This document shows positions 32,149-43,639 of a stretch of 64,000 nt of DNA, one piece after another (the first letter of the stretch is position 1; the number at the start of each line of letters is the position of its first letter). Source of the DNA: Erigeron canadensis (lineage: Eukaryota; Streptophyta; Magnoliopsida; Asterales; Asteraceae); contig NC_057763.1 in the NCBI RefSeq assembly GCF_010389155.1, forward strand, positions 7,936,649 through 8,000,648. Reading direction: 5' to 3'. A model generated the notes under the pieces. It had not been told where the DNA came from and made no database searches. It saw only the letters and a program-made list of their open reading frames with translations. Made by a program: the position numbers and the translations under genes.

Positions 32149-33339
32149 TGATAAACGCCTAAAATGCATAATCTTAATGAATAAAAATGACACTTGTTGT
32201 GCTTGTTAATAGAAAAATAGGGCGTTTTTATGTTTGTTGAGTGATTTCATGCTATAGATATCAAATGGAACTAATGTGAATCAAGAAACGAGTCAAAAGA
32301 GCCATGGATGAAATTCTGGAAATCTTAAGTTACAAAGGGCGTACCTTACGCCAGGTTTGGGCGTAGATTACGCCACACAAAAGTTGAAGGGGCGTAGGTT
32401 ACACCCAGGAGGGCCGTATCTTACGCCAGTTGCTAGACCTAAATTCTGAATTTTATGGTTTTAATTCAAGTTCAGTTTGTATCTTTCAAGGGACGACTTT
32501 TGAAAGTTACAACTCATATTTTCTCAAACCAAGCGCAGTTCCTAACATTCCCAAGACCTCAATTCCATCATCATATCACAATTCCATGGAGATCATAGCC
32601 TTAATTGAAGAATCATTGATGAAGATGATAGGCTAGGTTTTCTTTTGATCATTCTCATGTGAACAATTATGTAAGCCATTTATGTTCAATTTTTCTCATA
32701 CTCATGTTGGATTAGATGTTTAGTTCTTCATTAATCTTTTAAATCTAATGTTGTTTGGATTGTTTGAATGATTATTTGTTTATGACTTGAATGAAATTCA
32801 TCTATCATTTGGTTTTGTTTGGATTGTTTGAATGATTATTTGTTTATGACTTGAATGAAATTCATGTATCATTTGGTTTTAACTTGTTAAGTAATCATTG
32901 ATTATTGAATGAATCTCTCATGAACTTGTAGTTTTACTTCAATGAATTAGAAGTCTAGTTGTGTCAATTACCCAGCTTTCATTATCGTGAATCATCACAA
33001 CCGATTAATCTAATTCTTGAGTTCATTCAATCCAGACATTATAACGAATCATGTCTATGTGATTTCCAACGAGTATAAGTTAGGTTACATATTTGAAAGC
33101 ATAATTGGAAGCATGAGAATGGTCTACTTTTGTTAATTGAATTATTTTGTTAATTCATAATCAACTTTAGTTTTTAATCAAACAATCAATCAATCGGTTT
33201 TACTTTTATGCCTAGTTTAATTAACTTGTCAACTTGTTTAACACTTTCCCATAATTCCCTGTGGAAATGATACTCGAGTTACCCTTGCTAATTGGTGGTA
33301 TTTAGTTTATATTTTTGATCGGTCTAACGACATCAATGA
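32149..33339 (+). mobile_element. Athila/Tat-type solo LTR
   Basis: Starts TGATAAACGCCTAAAATGC and ends around 'ccctgtggaaatgatactcg...ggtctaacgacatca', the 'CCCTGTGGAAACGATACTC' region being characteristic of Athila/Tat-type plant LTR ends. GAGTG occurs on both sides (32144-32148 and 33340-33344), a candidate five-base duplication. With it the right end would be ...CATCAATGA instead of the expected CA, so the exact end is uncertain by four bases. There is a direct duplication of about 60 bases at 32750-32880 ('ttgtttggattgtttgaatgattatttg'). No internal genes, so a solo LTR. Confidence 0.7.
32337..32430. repeat. GGCGTA/TACGCC hairpin-word array in the solo LTR
   Basis: GGGCGTACCTTACGCC, GGGCGTAGATTACGCC, GGGCGTAGGTTACACCC and GGCCGTATCTTACGCC in succession. 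Each pairs GGCGTA with TACGCC (or TTACGCC). Confidence 0.8.
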
Positions 33340-34480
33340 GAGTGGCTTTGAAATCAACAGTAGTATCCAAGTTCACATAACTAGTGGTGTTAGGACGTTT
33401 GGCAGCAGAACGATGAGGGAGATAACGTTTGGAGGAAGTGCTAATTTTTTTTTAGATTAGGATTGGATATCATATTTTCAACCTCATTTATAGTGAATGT
33501 TCCTGAGTCTAATTACGTAAGAAATTAGGAGAATCAAGACTTACTAAGGTAATTTCCACACATAAGATACCATTACAATTACTAGTTTATCATATGGACA
33601 AGAAATACCAATGTTCCGGAGGATCTTGTTTACCCTAAATAATCTTTTTACAGAAATAGAAATCGATTTTAGGCTCTCTGGACTCTCATTAGCTTTTTTC
33701 TAAAGATATTTTAGTGCTCGTTACTTTATTTTGAAAACCCTACTAAGAAAGAAATATTAGCCTTCGGTGTGACGTAAGGTGATTCTCCCTTAAACGGCAA
33801 ATTTATCTTTTAGGAGTCAAGGTACTCTTCCTCAGGATTCATATCTCCTAACTTCTTGAGTGTCTCAGGGTAAGAATCCGTTAATTACTTATATACTTAA
33901 TCATAAGCCTAAAAAATTGTTCATAAAACATACGAAAAGGGAATGAGAGTTTTAGGGTTTCAAAAGGAAACTCAGAAAACATAACCAGGAATTATATTCA
34001 AGATCGGCAGTGACACAAGGATTATAAGCCCTAGACTTAGTATCAAGAGGAAAATATGTTTAATCCTATCAATATCTTCATCGGTGAAAGAACACTTAGT
34101 AGGTTTTATGGTAATGTTTGTAGCGATAATTAAAATGAGTATCTTGTTTTCATTTATATCGATATATATGATGATGAGAGAGACATAATAAGGCTACAAA
34201 AATGTTCAGGGAATATAACAGAAGATTATAAAGATAGAAAACTAACCTTACGGTTTTGGTTCCAGAGAAGTTAAATCAGAAATGCGGAAAAGGGGCGCGA
34301 AAAAATAGTTAGTAAGGTGTAAGTGAGTAGTTGTAAAAGTCTTGTCAACAAAAATTCAACCCCTCAAGTTTAACTCAACTGTCATCCTTGACTACTATTT
34401 AACCGACTTATTATCCTAAAGGAAAACTTCTACTTATAAGTTTCACCATTAGGATCTTGAGTTAATAATCATGTTAGAGC
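33340..34480 (-). other. possible decayed coding remnant, unrecognised
   Basis: Minus-strand stretches read like protein without long open frames: LPHRSAAKRPNTTSYVNLDT near 33400, DSYPETLKKLGDMNPEEEYLDS near 33860 and FPLDTKSRAYNPCVTADLEY near 34050. They may be exons of a dead gene or retroelement. I could not name a family; intron boundaries were not fixed. Confidence 0.3.
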
Positions 34481-34499
34481 TGCATAATCATGTTATGCT

Positions 34500-34840
34500 T
34501 GGCCCAAATACAAAAAGTATTTTTCAATCGATTGTTTTGATTGCTTGTCGAAGATTATGGAAATCAAGAAATGAAAGGTTTCTTTATGGGAACTTCGGCT
34601 ACGGCCAGAGAGATTGTTGAGGACATTCATTCTTTGGGTTTCTTATGGATTAAGAATCGGGTCCCAAGGTTGATTCTCAGGTGGGAGAAATTAAAGACTT
34701 TTTGCTTCGTGTAGATATACAACTCATATATTTGTTCCAATGTAATCATGTAGAAACGTTTACTTTCTCCCCGGGTCTTTTACCCAAGATTTCATAACAA
34801 AATGAAGAGTTTTTATCCGTCAACAAATCTTGGTATCATT
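34500..34840 (+). mobile_element. LINE (L1-type) 3' end fragment
   Basis: LIACRRLWKSRNERFLYGNF, followed after a frameshift by AREIVEDIHSLGFLWIKNR, matches the C-terminal tail that follows the reverse transcriptase and zf-RVT region in plant L1-type elements. The non-coding end (to about 34840) resembles the 3' tail of such elements. No poly(A) or target-site duplication was identified. Confidence 0.6.
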
Positions 34841-35287
34841 TACTTTGTAGTATCTTATTTTTTTTATATTCATCAAGATCACTATAATCGATCTTTGTTT
34901 TTTACATAATCTTTCATAAAATGTATTTATAAGATCTTTTAAATAGCTTTCTCTTCAAATTTATTTATTTTAATTTGTTTTGCATGAATGTTATTGATTT
35001 TAAGATCTTAAAGCTGGTGTCCGCACTTACAAATCTTTGTACATGAAATTATCTCAAGTTTTTGTATACAATTATCTTCAGTAATTTTTGTCCAAAATAG
35101 TAATAACATCAAGTGGTATATGTAACTGATGTAAATAAAATAAAGAAGATATTTTAAAATTAAAAGATTTTAGTATAAGTTAAATCCTTATTTTCTTAAT
35201 AATAGAATACTAACTTCAATTATTTTAAAAATATTGATAAAGGTTAAAAAAATAATCTTAAAGTATTGGTATTGTAGTGATTGAGAA
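34841..35287. other. AT-rich intergenic DNA
   Basis: AT-rich, no gene or clear repeat structure seen. Confidence 0.5.
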
Positions 35288-35723
35288 TAGAGGTGTTCAA
35301 ATCGGATGTCCGAAGTTTCACATCCGAAATTTCGGATAGTGGGTTTTAATATCCGAACACATATCCGAAATTTTGGATATCTGAGATTTTCGGACTATCC
35401 AAGATATTCGAACTTTTAAAAATATATATAATTTTCAGATTCATTCGGACATTCACTATAGATTTCTTGGATATTTTCAGATACTTTAATTTTGGATATT
35501 TTCGAATAACTTCAGATATTTTTAGATATTAAAAAATAAAATATTGAAATATTTATAAAAAAAAAGGTTTTCGGATATCCGAAATATTCAAAAATCACTA
35601 TAAGAATCCGAAACCAAAATTTCGGATACAGGTCATCCGAAATTTCGGATATCTAATTTTTCAGATAAAATCGAATTGAACAAATTTTTGGATAATAAAT
35701 TCAGATAGTTTTAAACACCCCTA
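35288..35723. mobile_element. hAT-type MITE built of ATCCGAAATTTCGGAT palindromes
   Basis: Ends TAGAGGTGTTCAAA and TTTTAAACACCCCTA are near-complementary and match the common plant hAT end (TAGGGGTGTTCAAA). The interior contains repeated versions of the 16-base palindrome ATCCGAAATTTCGGAT and its halves (at about 35321, 35361, 35575, 35620 and 35635). I could not define a convincing 8-base duplication. It lies about 350 bases upstream of the CONSTANS-like ATG, i.e. within or next to its promoter. Confidence 0.75.
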
Positions 35724-36072
35724 ATTTGCGAATACGTTTTCCGTTTTTAGTACATACGTACATTCGACGTTTGACCCAATAATATTCGTAATTTTTATAT
35801 ACTGTCATTGGGACCCTACGTCGGCAATTGGACATTTGACCGCAGCTGAACTTCGGTATGATATCTTTTTATTGGCTAGCATCTCCCCACGTGTCATTGT
35901 TTACACCCACTAGTTACATTCCTAACTCATCTAATAACGTTTAGATATTTGGATAGAAAAAATACATGTATCTTCTAGTCTCATATAACAATTCAAACCA
36001 CACATTAAAAAACACCCAAAAGTCAGAAGTTTCTAGAGTCTCACAAACATTTAAAATTCAAACAACCATACA
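35724..36072 (+). promoter_or_regulatory. promoter and 5' UTR of the CONSTANS-like gene
   Basis: A G-box, CACGTG, lies at 35888-35893, about 180 bases upstream of the ATG. Such boxes bind bHLH/bZIP light and clock factors. 'CTCATATAACA' near 35980 is a weak TATA candidate. The last 70 bases (ACA- and CAA-rich) look like a plant 5' leader. Confidence 0.5.
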
Positions 36073-37996
36073 ATGGTGGATACAGGTGGTGTCAGAGGCA
36101 AGTGTTTTACGGCGGGTAGAAACGCTATAGCAAAACCTTGCGATCTTTGCAAAGATGCTATAGCTTTGCTGTTCTGCCGTAAACATAGCAACTTTTTGTG
36201 TATGTCATGCGACTCCAAGTTACATGACAACACAAAACACGAACGTGAGTGGTTGTGCGAAGTATGTGAGCAAGCGCCGGCCAGTGTCAGCTGTAAAGCT
36301 GACATGGCCGCGCTGTGTATCACATGCGATAAAGACATACACTCGGTGAACCCGCTAGCTAGCCGTCACGAGCGGATTCCCGTGGTCCCGTTTTATGATT
36401 CCGCTGAATCCGTTGTGAATTGTACTACCTCGCTTGCTAGCTTGATAGACCCGGTTTCTTGTTATGGAACAAGTGAATTAACTTCATACGAATTAGCCGA
36501 AGTAGTGAAGCCTATAGATTTGTACACTGCGGATATACCTTTTTTTGATTTCGGTTTTGCGATTCCATCAGATGTCGTCACAACACTTGATACTCATTTA
36601 CATGATCATTCTGTTAGTGATTGTATGGTTCCGATCGAAGCCACGACGACACAAGTCGTGCAACATAAATCGCCATACGAATTCAATCTCACCAAATCAG
36701 TTAGTTCCAATTCTTACAACAAAAGTGGGTCTCAATCGCATAGCCATAGTGTAAGCATCTTAATTTATATTTATAACCTCTAAATTTTGATGTTATTTAT
36801 TTGCGATGGGGATCATGATCCCATTAATATATATACATACAACCAAAAGACATATCTAGCTGTATTTTACATGAGACAAAGTGCATGAGTACGTATTTAT
36901 GCACTAATAGAAGGATGTATTTGACCAGTTTTGAAAAAAGTATGAGGCATGTGTGGTTTGGTTGAAATATTTTTGATCATCAATATACTTTTTGCGTCAA
37001 AAGTTTTTACTTTAGCATGGAGTAAAGCTTTATTTATTTTTATATATATTTTTAATATTTTTACAATAATTGTATTTGAAAATGAGTCAAACGAGATGGT
37101 TGGATATTTTTTCCCGTGAGAGATCAATGGATCGGGATCCTGATACATATATGTGAAAGAATGGTCCACCCAGAGCAATAATCTCCAGAAACATTTAGAA
37201 AATTTCGTTTCTGAATGAATCTATGTGATAAAACGGTATTAGATATTTTTGGAGAATGTTTAATGATTTTAGTTATATTTATGTCTTTTTAGAAGTAAAA
37301 ATACTTCAATAATTAGATTAACAAATAAAATTGTAAAAATTCTTAAGCTATAAATAACATGTATTGTATTTTCCGTAACTTATAATTTCGGATAAAGATT
37401 ATTAATCATTAAAGTTTTATAGTAGTCGTTAACTTATTAAAATTTAATTTTCATAAGAATGAATTACGTTAGCAATTTAATAAGACAATTATATAAATGC
37501 GAAAGTTAGTAATTTTACAAAAATTGTGAATACAAGATTCAATTCGAAAGATATATCATATTATTCTTGATTTTTATACTAGACTAGAGGTCTCATACAT
37601 TTCACGAAATTTCAGGTTTGTACATCTTCAATAGAACCCGGAGTTATACCCGAAGAGAATTCGATGTTAGAGATATCAGCACAACCATTAATTATACCGG
37701 TAAATGTTGGGGGAACAAATATTGTGCCAAAAGCAAGGCAGTTATGTGCAGTTGATAGGGAGGCAAGGGTTTTAAGGTATAGAGAGAAGAGGAAGAATAG
37801 AAAGTTTGAGAAGAAAATTCGATATGCTTCACGAAAGGCGTATGCTGAGAAACGACCAAGGATCAAAGGCCGGTTTGTTAAGCGATCCGAGTTAAGGATG
37901 GAGTTAGATGTTGATAGGTGGTTGTTCAATCCGGAGGCTAATATTAGTAGTTATGGTCCAGGGGTTGATCAATATGGTGTGGTTCCTTCATTTTGA
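36073..37996 (+). CDS. COL: CONSTANS-like B-box/CCT transcription factor (two exons)
   Basis: Exon 1 is 36073-36750 (226 codons), the intron is 36751-37615 (GTAAGC...TTTCAG, phase 0), and exon 2 is 37616-37996; total 352 residues. Two B-box zinc fingers: C23-C26-C35-C43-C46-H51-H56 and C62-C65-C74-C82-C85-H90-H99. The CCT domain (about 273-316, [14 protein letters not shown] ... [18 protein letters not shown]) is complete, and the end is YGVVPSF, the COP1-interacting VP-type tail of the CO/COL1-5 group. One intron before the CCT domain is typical of that group. Such proteins act in the nucleus in photoperiod and light signalling, binding DNA with NF-Y through CCT. Odd points: box 1 has H51-X4-H56 where box 2 has X8, and His38 where the usual Asp is (D77 in box 2). 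Otherwise intact; the only complete host gene in the window. Confidence 0.95.
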
Positions 37997-38350
37997 AGCT
38001 GAAGGATGTTTGTGTTATTTGTATATGTAATTAAGTATATAACAACTTTACAGTCGGTTGGTCATTAGAAGAAGATAATTAAATTTGTTTCAATATTTAT
38101 ATGTTGACGTATATTTTATACTTTGACATTAATTGTTTTAACTTCATGAAACATATGAATTACGAAGACAGTTTATATTTACTTTTTACTCATCTATTAT
38201 GTTTGTTAATTTAATAGCGAAAATGTTTTACTTTATAAAGATATCATATTCTTATCTAACCTTTTGGGTTGTATTTAATATATAAAAAAGCATATAGCTA
38301 AAAGTATTTAAGTCTTTATATTATATACTTTTTATTTGTCCTTATCCCTG
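37997..38350 (+). other. 3' flank of the CONSTANS-like gene
   Basis: AT-rich, with several AATTAA/AATATT-type weak poly(A) signals. The chromovirus starts at 38351, 355 bases after the stop codon, directly after the target-site copy CCCTG (38346-38350). Confidence 0.6.
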
Positions 38351-40106
38351 TGTAACGTTTCAACCCAAATTAAAGCGTAATTATTGAAAACCAATACTTT
38401 AGACTTTATACTTAGAAAAATACGGCCATTTTTCGCGAAAAATCAAAATGTTGCAATTCAAGAAAAGACACTTGTAGTGTTCTTAAATTGATGTAATTAG
38501 ACTACTATATAAGTTTCAGGACCCAAAAAGGTCAAACGAAGGCTCGAAAAAAAAACAAGGTTCGAGGTCAGTGGAGCACGGCCTTTGCACAGGGCAAGAG
38601 CCGTGCTCTGCGACACAGAGGCCGTGCTCACTGTTGTACACCAAAAACACTCTTTTTGACGATTTTCAGCATTTCGACTCAAAATCAAACTTTTCCTTAT
38701 CATTCCCAGATACAAATAAATCATAAACACATCAAATGTACCAAAACTAAGTTTACCAAAGTGACAAGTTACCGAAATGACTTGTATCAAGAGCCATTAA
38801 GTACAATAGGGATATTCTACCCCAAGTTACCCATGTGCCAACCTTTGAGATGGCAAGAACCTTCAACTTGATCTTCACTCTAACGCTTCTTTACCCTTGC
38901 TACTACCAACTCCTATAAAGATTTAAACAACTAAAACATAAGTTACGCTTGGTGAATGTATACACATATAATCATAATCATGTCATTTCAACTTTGTGCA
39001 TCAAGCACCATATAAGCCTAGCAAGCTAGCCTTTTCATACAAATCAAACAACATACATCATTTTCAACATGGCCATGGACATTTTGGCTAGTAGGAACTC
39101 TTGCATACAATATGAATAGTAGGAACTTAACCACCTACTAGCTCTCAAAATAAATCAACAAATGGGTCATAGGAATTTACCTACCTATGACCTCTAATAA
39201 CAAGAACATGATTACATGCATATACACTCACTTCATTTGGCTAGCTGACACAATAAGGGTACATGATCAACAACTCACTTTTCCACACCTATACATGAAT
39301 CAACACACAACATTTATGAGTTCTACAAAACTCACTCTCTGGCAAGTATCTACTTGCATTCATAAATCCCATCACTATGGTGATTGGCTACTCAATAATT
39401 TCAACAAATTCCAAATTCTCCTCATAAAACTTTGTTTCATAAATTACTAGTCAAACACCATAAAGTATGAGATTCTTACTATGAGGGATTTTCATTACCA
39501 ACAAATTCTTTAAATCAAACTAACTATTTCTCAATCAAATTTTATTAGGGTTTTACTTGAAATTCCCAAATAACAAAAACCCCCAAATTCTAAGATTAAG
39601 AACCCTAAATTTTAATAACAAATAGAATTAGGGTTATGGAAATCATTACCTCAAGAATGAGAGACAAAGAATTAGGGTTATCAAATCACAATTCTTCCCC
39701 CTTTTTCTTCCTAGAATTTTCGGTCATCACCACCTCCAAGAAAGCCCCAAATTTCAATTTCTAACACAATAGGAGATGATTGTTGATATAGTTTTAGGAT
39801 TGAAATTATTTAATTTATGATTTAATGATTCAATTGCATGAACTTTGGAAGCATTTGTGAGATGAGTTAGTTAGACGTGAAGTGAAATTTGAAGTGGAAA
39901 AACATGAGTCACAAAGACTATGTGGCTGGCTTTCTTCTTAGATGGCCATGTCCCATACTAATTTTAGTGGGTTTAATACCCGCTAGCCACTAAAGTTCCG
40001 ACTAAATTAACCCCTTAACTCAAAACAAAGTACTAGTAAATTAATTTAGTGTCAAAACTATAAAAACGGTAAATTTTCTATTACCTTAAAATATTGGGGT
40101 GTGACA
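38351..40106 (-). repeat. 3' LTR of chromovirus F
   Basis: TGTAACG...GTGTGACA on the plus strand. Contains the GAGCACGG word array (38571-38636) and two further hairpins: CTAGTAGG/CCTACTAG (39088-39141) and GGTCATAGG/CCTATGACC (39165-39213). Short frames in it are not genes. Confidence 0.95.
38571..38636. repeat. GAGCACGGCC hairpin words, 3' LTR copy
   Basis: GAGCACGGCC, then GAGCCGTGCTC, then GAGGCCGTGCTC. The first can pair with either of the others. The 5' LTR copy (45206-45283) has one more unit. Confidence 0.85.
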
Positions 40107-40122
40107 AATCTCCCCCCCCCCC
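40107..40122 (-). promoter_or_regulatory. polypurine tract of chromovirus F
   Basis: On the minus strand, a run of eleven G followed by AGATT directly precedes the 3' LTR. It should serve as the plus-strand primer. Confidence 0.85.
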
Positions 40123-40710
40123 TCAGAATCGATCACATCCCCGTGATCTATGCCATGTGCAAAGACGGATAGTACACCAACATGTCATCTCCGTTTCCCA
40201 CGTATACTCGGAGTTCTTATGGTGCTTCAATAGTACCTTGAAAGTTCGTACCGTCTTATTGTTTATCTTTCTCAATTCTTTTTCTACAATAGCAACCGGT
40301 TCCTCAACGTAAGTTAACTTCTTGTCTAGTTCAATTTCATTCAATGGAACACACGTTGCATCATCGACAAGACATTTTCGGAGTTGTGATACATGAAAAG
40401 TGTTATGAATACGAGATAACTCTTCAGGTAACTCCAATTGGTAAGCCACTTTGCCAACTCGTGCTAAAATCCGAAACGGGCCAATGAACCGTGGACTCAA
40501 CTTTCCACGTTTGCGAAATCGTAGCAAACCCTTCCATGGAGATACCTTTAACATAACTCGATCACCAACCTCAAACTCAATGGGCCTTCTTCTAATATCG
40601 GCATACGACTTTTGTCTATCTTGAGCCGCCTTAAGTCTTTCACGAATCTCGTCTATCTTTTGCGTAGTTTCAAGAACGACATCGGTTCCTCCTAATTCCC
40701 GTTGGCCCAC
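40123..40710 (-). CDS. pol: integrase C-terminus with GPY/F and chromodomain-like module
   Basis: 195 open codons. It contains RRRPIEFEVGDRVMLKVSPWKG, KLSPRFIGPFRIL (GPY/F module), LPEELSRIHNTFHVSQLRK and a terminal LTYVEEPVAIVEKELRKINN ... SEYTWETE segment, which corresponds to the degenerate chromodomain found at chromoviral integrase ends. That module guides integration to particular chromatin. The frame is separated from the catalytic core by a one-base shift near 40710. Continuation after WETE is random. Confidence 0.9.
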   Translation of the reverse strand: MGQRELGGTDVVLETTQKIDEIRERLKAAQDRQKSYADIRRRPIEFEVGDRVMLKVSPWKGLLRFRKRGKLSPRFIGPFRILARVGKVAYQLELPEELSRIHNTFHVSQLRKCLVDDATCVPLNEIELDKKLTYVEEPVAIVEKELRKINNKTVRTFKVLLKHHKNSEYTWETEMTCWCTIRLCTWHRSRGCDRF

Positions 40711-40713
40711 TTC

Positions 40714-41199
40714 TCACCAACAAATGGGAGTTCGGCATCTTCTACCAAAAAGCATTTCGTACGGTGGCATCTTAATGCTAGAATGGTAGCTATTATTGTA
40801 CAAAAATTCCGCCAAGGGTAAATATGTATCCCATGGTCCTCCAAAATCAATGATGCATGCTCGTAACATGTCTTCCAATGTTTGGATGGTTCTTTCGCTT
40901 TGACCGTCCGTTTGCGGGTGGTATACGGTACTAAAACGTAACTTAGTACCCATGTCTTCATGAAACTTCCTCCAAAAATAGGATGTAAATCGAGTATCTC
41001 TATCCGAAACAATAGATACGGGAATACCATGTCGAGCTACAACTTCCTTCACATATATATCGGCTAGAACTTCGGAAGATGATGACTCCCGGATGGGCAA
41101 AAACAAGGAACTTTTAGTTAATCGATCTACAATCACCCAAATGGAATCAAATTGATGTTTGGGCGTCTTGGGGAGTTTGGTAATAAAGTCCATAGTCAA
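40714..41199 (-). CDS. pol: integrase catalytic core of chromovirus F
   Basis: 161 codons with all three catalytic acids: D in MDFITKLPKT, D in SDRDTRFTSYFW and E in HPQTDGQSERTIQTLEDMLR. The frame continues to EMLFGRRCRTPICW, where the next frame takes over. The N-terminal HHCC zinc part should lie at 41200-41536 but is out of frame with stops. Inserts the cDNA into the chromosome. Confidence 0.95.
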   Translation of the reverse strand: MTMDFITKLPKTPKHQFDSIWVIVDRLTKSSLFLPIRESSSSEVLADIYVKEVVARHGIPVSIVSDRDTRFTSYFWRKFHEDMGTKLRFSTVYHPQTDGQSERTIQTLEDMLRACIIDFGGPWDTYLPLAEFLYNNSYHSSIKMPPYEMLFGRRCRTPICW

Positions 41200-41536
41200 G
41201 TGCTCCCATTTCCATTGTGGTATATCAAATGGTTGAAGCTTCCCATAAGGCTTTTAATGCTCCGCCTTAACTTGTAAACAAGTCAAACACTTTTCCACGT
41301 ACTTGACAATGTCACGTTTCATACCCGATCACCAATAATCGACCTTCAAGTCGTGATACATTTTCGTTGCACTGGGGTGGATAGAATACTTGGACTTATT
41401 TGCTTCATCGAGAAGAGTTTCCTTCAACGTACACGAAAATGGAATCCAAATTCTTCCATAACGAACCATGAGGTCACGAGAGTCCTTGGAGAAATGTTGA
41501 AATTCCCTGTAATTCTCTCTTGTTTGGGGTCACGTT
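41200..41536 (-). pseudogene. pol: RNase H-integrase junction, broken
   Basis: Coding-like on the minus strand but with stops. It should hold the integrase HHCC zinc-binding region; pieces of it remain in changing frames. Confidence 0.6.
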
Positions 41537-42505
41537 TTAAGGCTTCTTCTTGGCTTCCCTTATTCGTTCAAAGAAGTCGTTTGAAAGCATTACCCAAAGA
41601 GGTGCAACACGGATTGTAAAATGAGAGCTTTTTCTACTCAAGGCGTCGGCTACCACATTTGCCTTCCCGGGGTGATACAAAATTTCACAATCATAATCTT
41701 TCAACAAGTCTAACCATCTCCGTTGACGATTATTAAGATCACTTTGCTCAAAGAAATACTTAAAGCTTTTATGATCGGAATAAATGGAGAATTTAACGCC
41801 ATACAAGTAATGGCGCCAAATCTTCAATGCAAAAACAACCGCCGCAAGTTCCAAATCATGGACGGGATAGGACTTCTCATGAGTTTTTAATTGTCTTGAT
41901 GCATAAGCGATAACCCGCCCCTTTTGCATAAGGACACAACCAAGACCATTGAACGAGGCATTACAATACACCGAGAAATCTTCAACTCCATCCGGCAAAG
42001 TTAGAATAGGCGCTTGGCTCAACTTTTCTTTTAGAGTTTGAAATGCACCTTTTTGTTCACTTTTCCAATCAAACTTCTCGTTCTTTTGAGTCAATTTTGT
42101 AAGAGGTGAGGCTAACTTAGAAAAATCTTGTATGAATCGGCGGTAGTAACCCGCCAAGCCAAGAAAACTACGAATTTCCGTTGGGGACTTAGGAGATTCC
42201 CACTTCATGATTGCACTTATTTTCGCCGGATCAACTTTAATTCCATTTTGATTAACAACATGACCGAGAAATTGCACTTCCCGTAACCAAAATTCACATT
42301 TCGAAAATTTAGCATATAACTTCTCTCGGTGAAGGGTTTCAAGGACTTCACGAAGATGTTTCTCATGATCGGATGGACACTTCGAAAAGATCAAAATATC
42401 GTCAATGAAAACGATGACGTATTTATCAAGAAAACGACGACATACACGGTTCATAAGATCCATGAAGGCCGCTGGAGCATTTGTCAATCCAAAAGGCATG
42501 ACCAT
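41537..42505 (-). CDS. pol: reverse transcriptase (C-terminal) and RNase H of chromovirus F
   Basis: 322 codons. The reverse transcriptase part has [17 protein letters not shown], the active-site box [10 protein letters not shown], and [16 protein letters not shown] tether region ([15 protein letters not shown]) and RNase H follow: [42 protein letters not shown] and ADALSRKSS. The usual RNase H Asp (YCDAS) reads YCNAS here, a likely inactivating change of a catalytic residue. The N-terminal part of reverse transcriptase lies upstream in another frame. Confidence 0.95.
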   Translation of the reverse strand: MVMPFGLTNAPAAFMDLMNRVCRRFLDKYVIVFIDDILIFSKCPSDHEKHLREVLETLHREKLYAKFSKCEFWLREVQFLGHVVNQNGIKVDPAKISAIMKWESPKSPTEIRSFLGLAGYYRRFIQDFSKLASPLTKLTQKNEKFDWKSEQKGAFQTLKEKLSQAPILTLPDGVEDFSVYCNASFNGLGCVLMQKGRVIAYASRQLKTHEKSYPVHDLELAAVVFALKIWRHYLYGVKFSIYSDHKSFKYFFEQSDLNNRQRRWLDLLKDYDCEILYHPGKANVVADALSRKSSHFTIRVAPLWVMLSNDFFERIREAKKKP

Positions 42506-42583
42506 GAATTCATAATGGCCATATCGAGTCCTAAAAGCGGTCTTTGGGATGTCTTCTTTACAAATTTTAAGTTGATGGTACCC

Positions 42584-43639
42584 CTATCGCAGACCAATCT
42601 TTGAAAAATAAGAAGCTCCTTGAAGTTGATCAAAAAGATCATCAATACGTGGCAAAGGATACTTGTTTTTGATAGTAACCTTATTGAGTTCACGATAATC
42701 AATGCACATCCATAAACTACCATTTTTCTTCTTAACAAACAAGATGGGAGCACCCCATGGTGAACTACTTGGACGAATAAAACCCTTATCAAGTAGTTCT
42801 TGGAGTTGATCCATCATTTCTCGCATTTCGGTTGGAGCGAGACGATAAGGAACCTTGGTAATAGGTGTAGCACGCGGAATGAGGTCGATTTTTAAATCAA
42901 TTTGCCTATCGGGAGGAAGACGCGGTAGATCATCGGGGAAAACATCTACAAACTCGTTCACAATAGGAATTTCAGACATCGATTTAGATTCCTTATTGGA
43001 ATCAACAACATGAGCTAGAAAAGCTTTGCACCCTCGAGAGATAAGTCGATGGGCTCGAGCAAAAGTGCATAAAGGCATTGAGTCTTGATTTCTTTCACCG
43101 TAAATGACCATATCCCTACCGTTAGGAGCTTTGAGGTGAAATCTTTTATCGGTACAACAAATATTTGCCTTATGTTGGCCAAGCCAATCCATACCCAAAA
43201 TTACATCAAATTCTCCCAAACCCATCGGAATAAGATTAGCTTTGAAATTTTCGAGATTGATGGTTAAACTACAACCTAGATACACATTTTTAATCATGTA
43301 GGTTTGATCACCCGCTACTTCAACCAACAAAGGGGGTTCAAGAAAAGACAATTGTAAAGGAATGCATTTAGTGAACTGGGTAGCAACAAAGGAATGATTT
43401 GCTCCGGAATCAAAAAAAATCTTAGCGGGTTTGTCATGAACTAAAAAGGTACCTGACACGACATCAGTGGACTCTTTAGCTTGAGCTACCGAGATTTGAA
43501 ACAATCTTCCCCTCGGATTCCCTACTTGTTTTGCCAACTTTTTTTCATTAGCCTTTCTTGTTTCGGCTTGCCTTTCCTCCTCCGTCAACAATGGGCAAGC
43601 ACTCTTCATGTGTCCTTCGTTGAAGCATTTTAAACACAC
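42584..43639 (-). CDS. pol: protease and reverse transcriptase N-terminus of chromovirus F
   Basis: 351 codons. It starts with the end of the Gag zinc-knuckle region ([14 protein letters not shown]), then a retropepsin with [10 protein letters not shown] (catalytic DSG) and VILGMDWL. The reverse transcriptase N-terminus follows with [46 protein letters not shown] and [16 protein letters not shown]. The frame is lost near 42590, before the FGL/FIDD part. The processing enzyme and polymerase of the element. Confidence 0.95.
   Translation of the reverse strand: MCLKCFNEGHMKSACPLLTEEERQAETRKANEKKLAKQVGNPRGRLFQISVAQAKESTDVVSGTFLVHDKPAKIFFDSGANHSFVATQFTKCIPLQLSFLEPPLLVEVAGDQTYMIKNVYLGCSLTINLENFKANLIPMGLGEFDVILGMDWLGQHKANICCTDKRFHLKAPNGRDMVIYGERNQDSMPLCTFARAHRLISRGCKAFLAHVVDSNKESKSMSEIPIVNEFVDVFPDDLPRLPPDRQIDLKIDLIPRATPITKVPYRLAPTEMREMMDQLQELLDKGFIRPSSSPWGAPILFVKKKNGSLWMCIDYRELNKVTIKNKYPLPRIDDLFDQLQGASYFSKIGLR

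Noticed and set aside
38656..39450. Short frames in the chromovirus 3' LTR, repeated in the 5' LTR at 45312 and 45889
   Set aside because: Non-coding LTR sequence; present in both copies simply because LTRs are duplicates.
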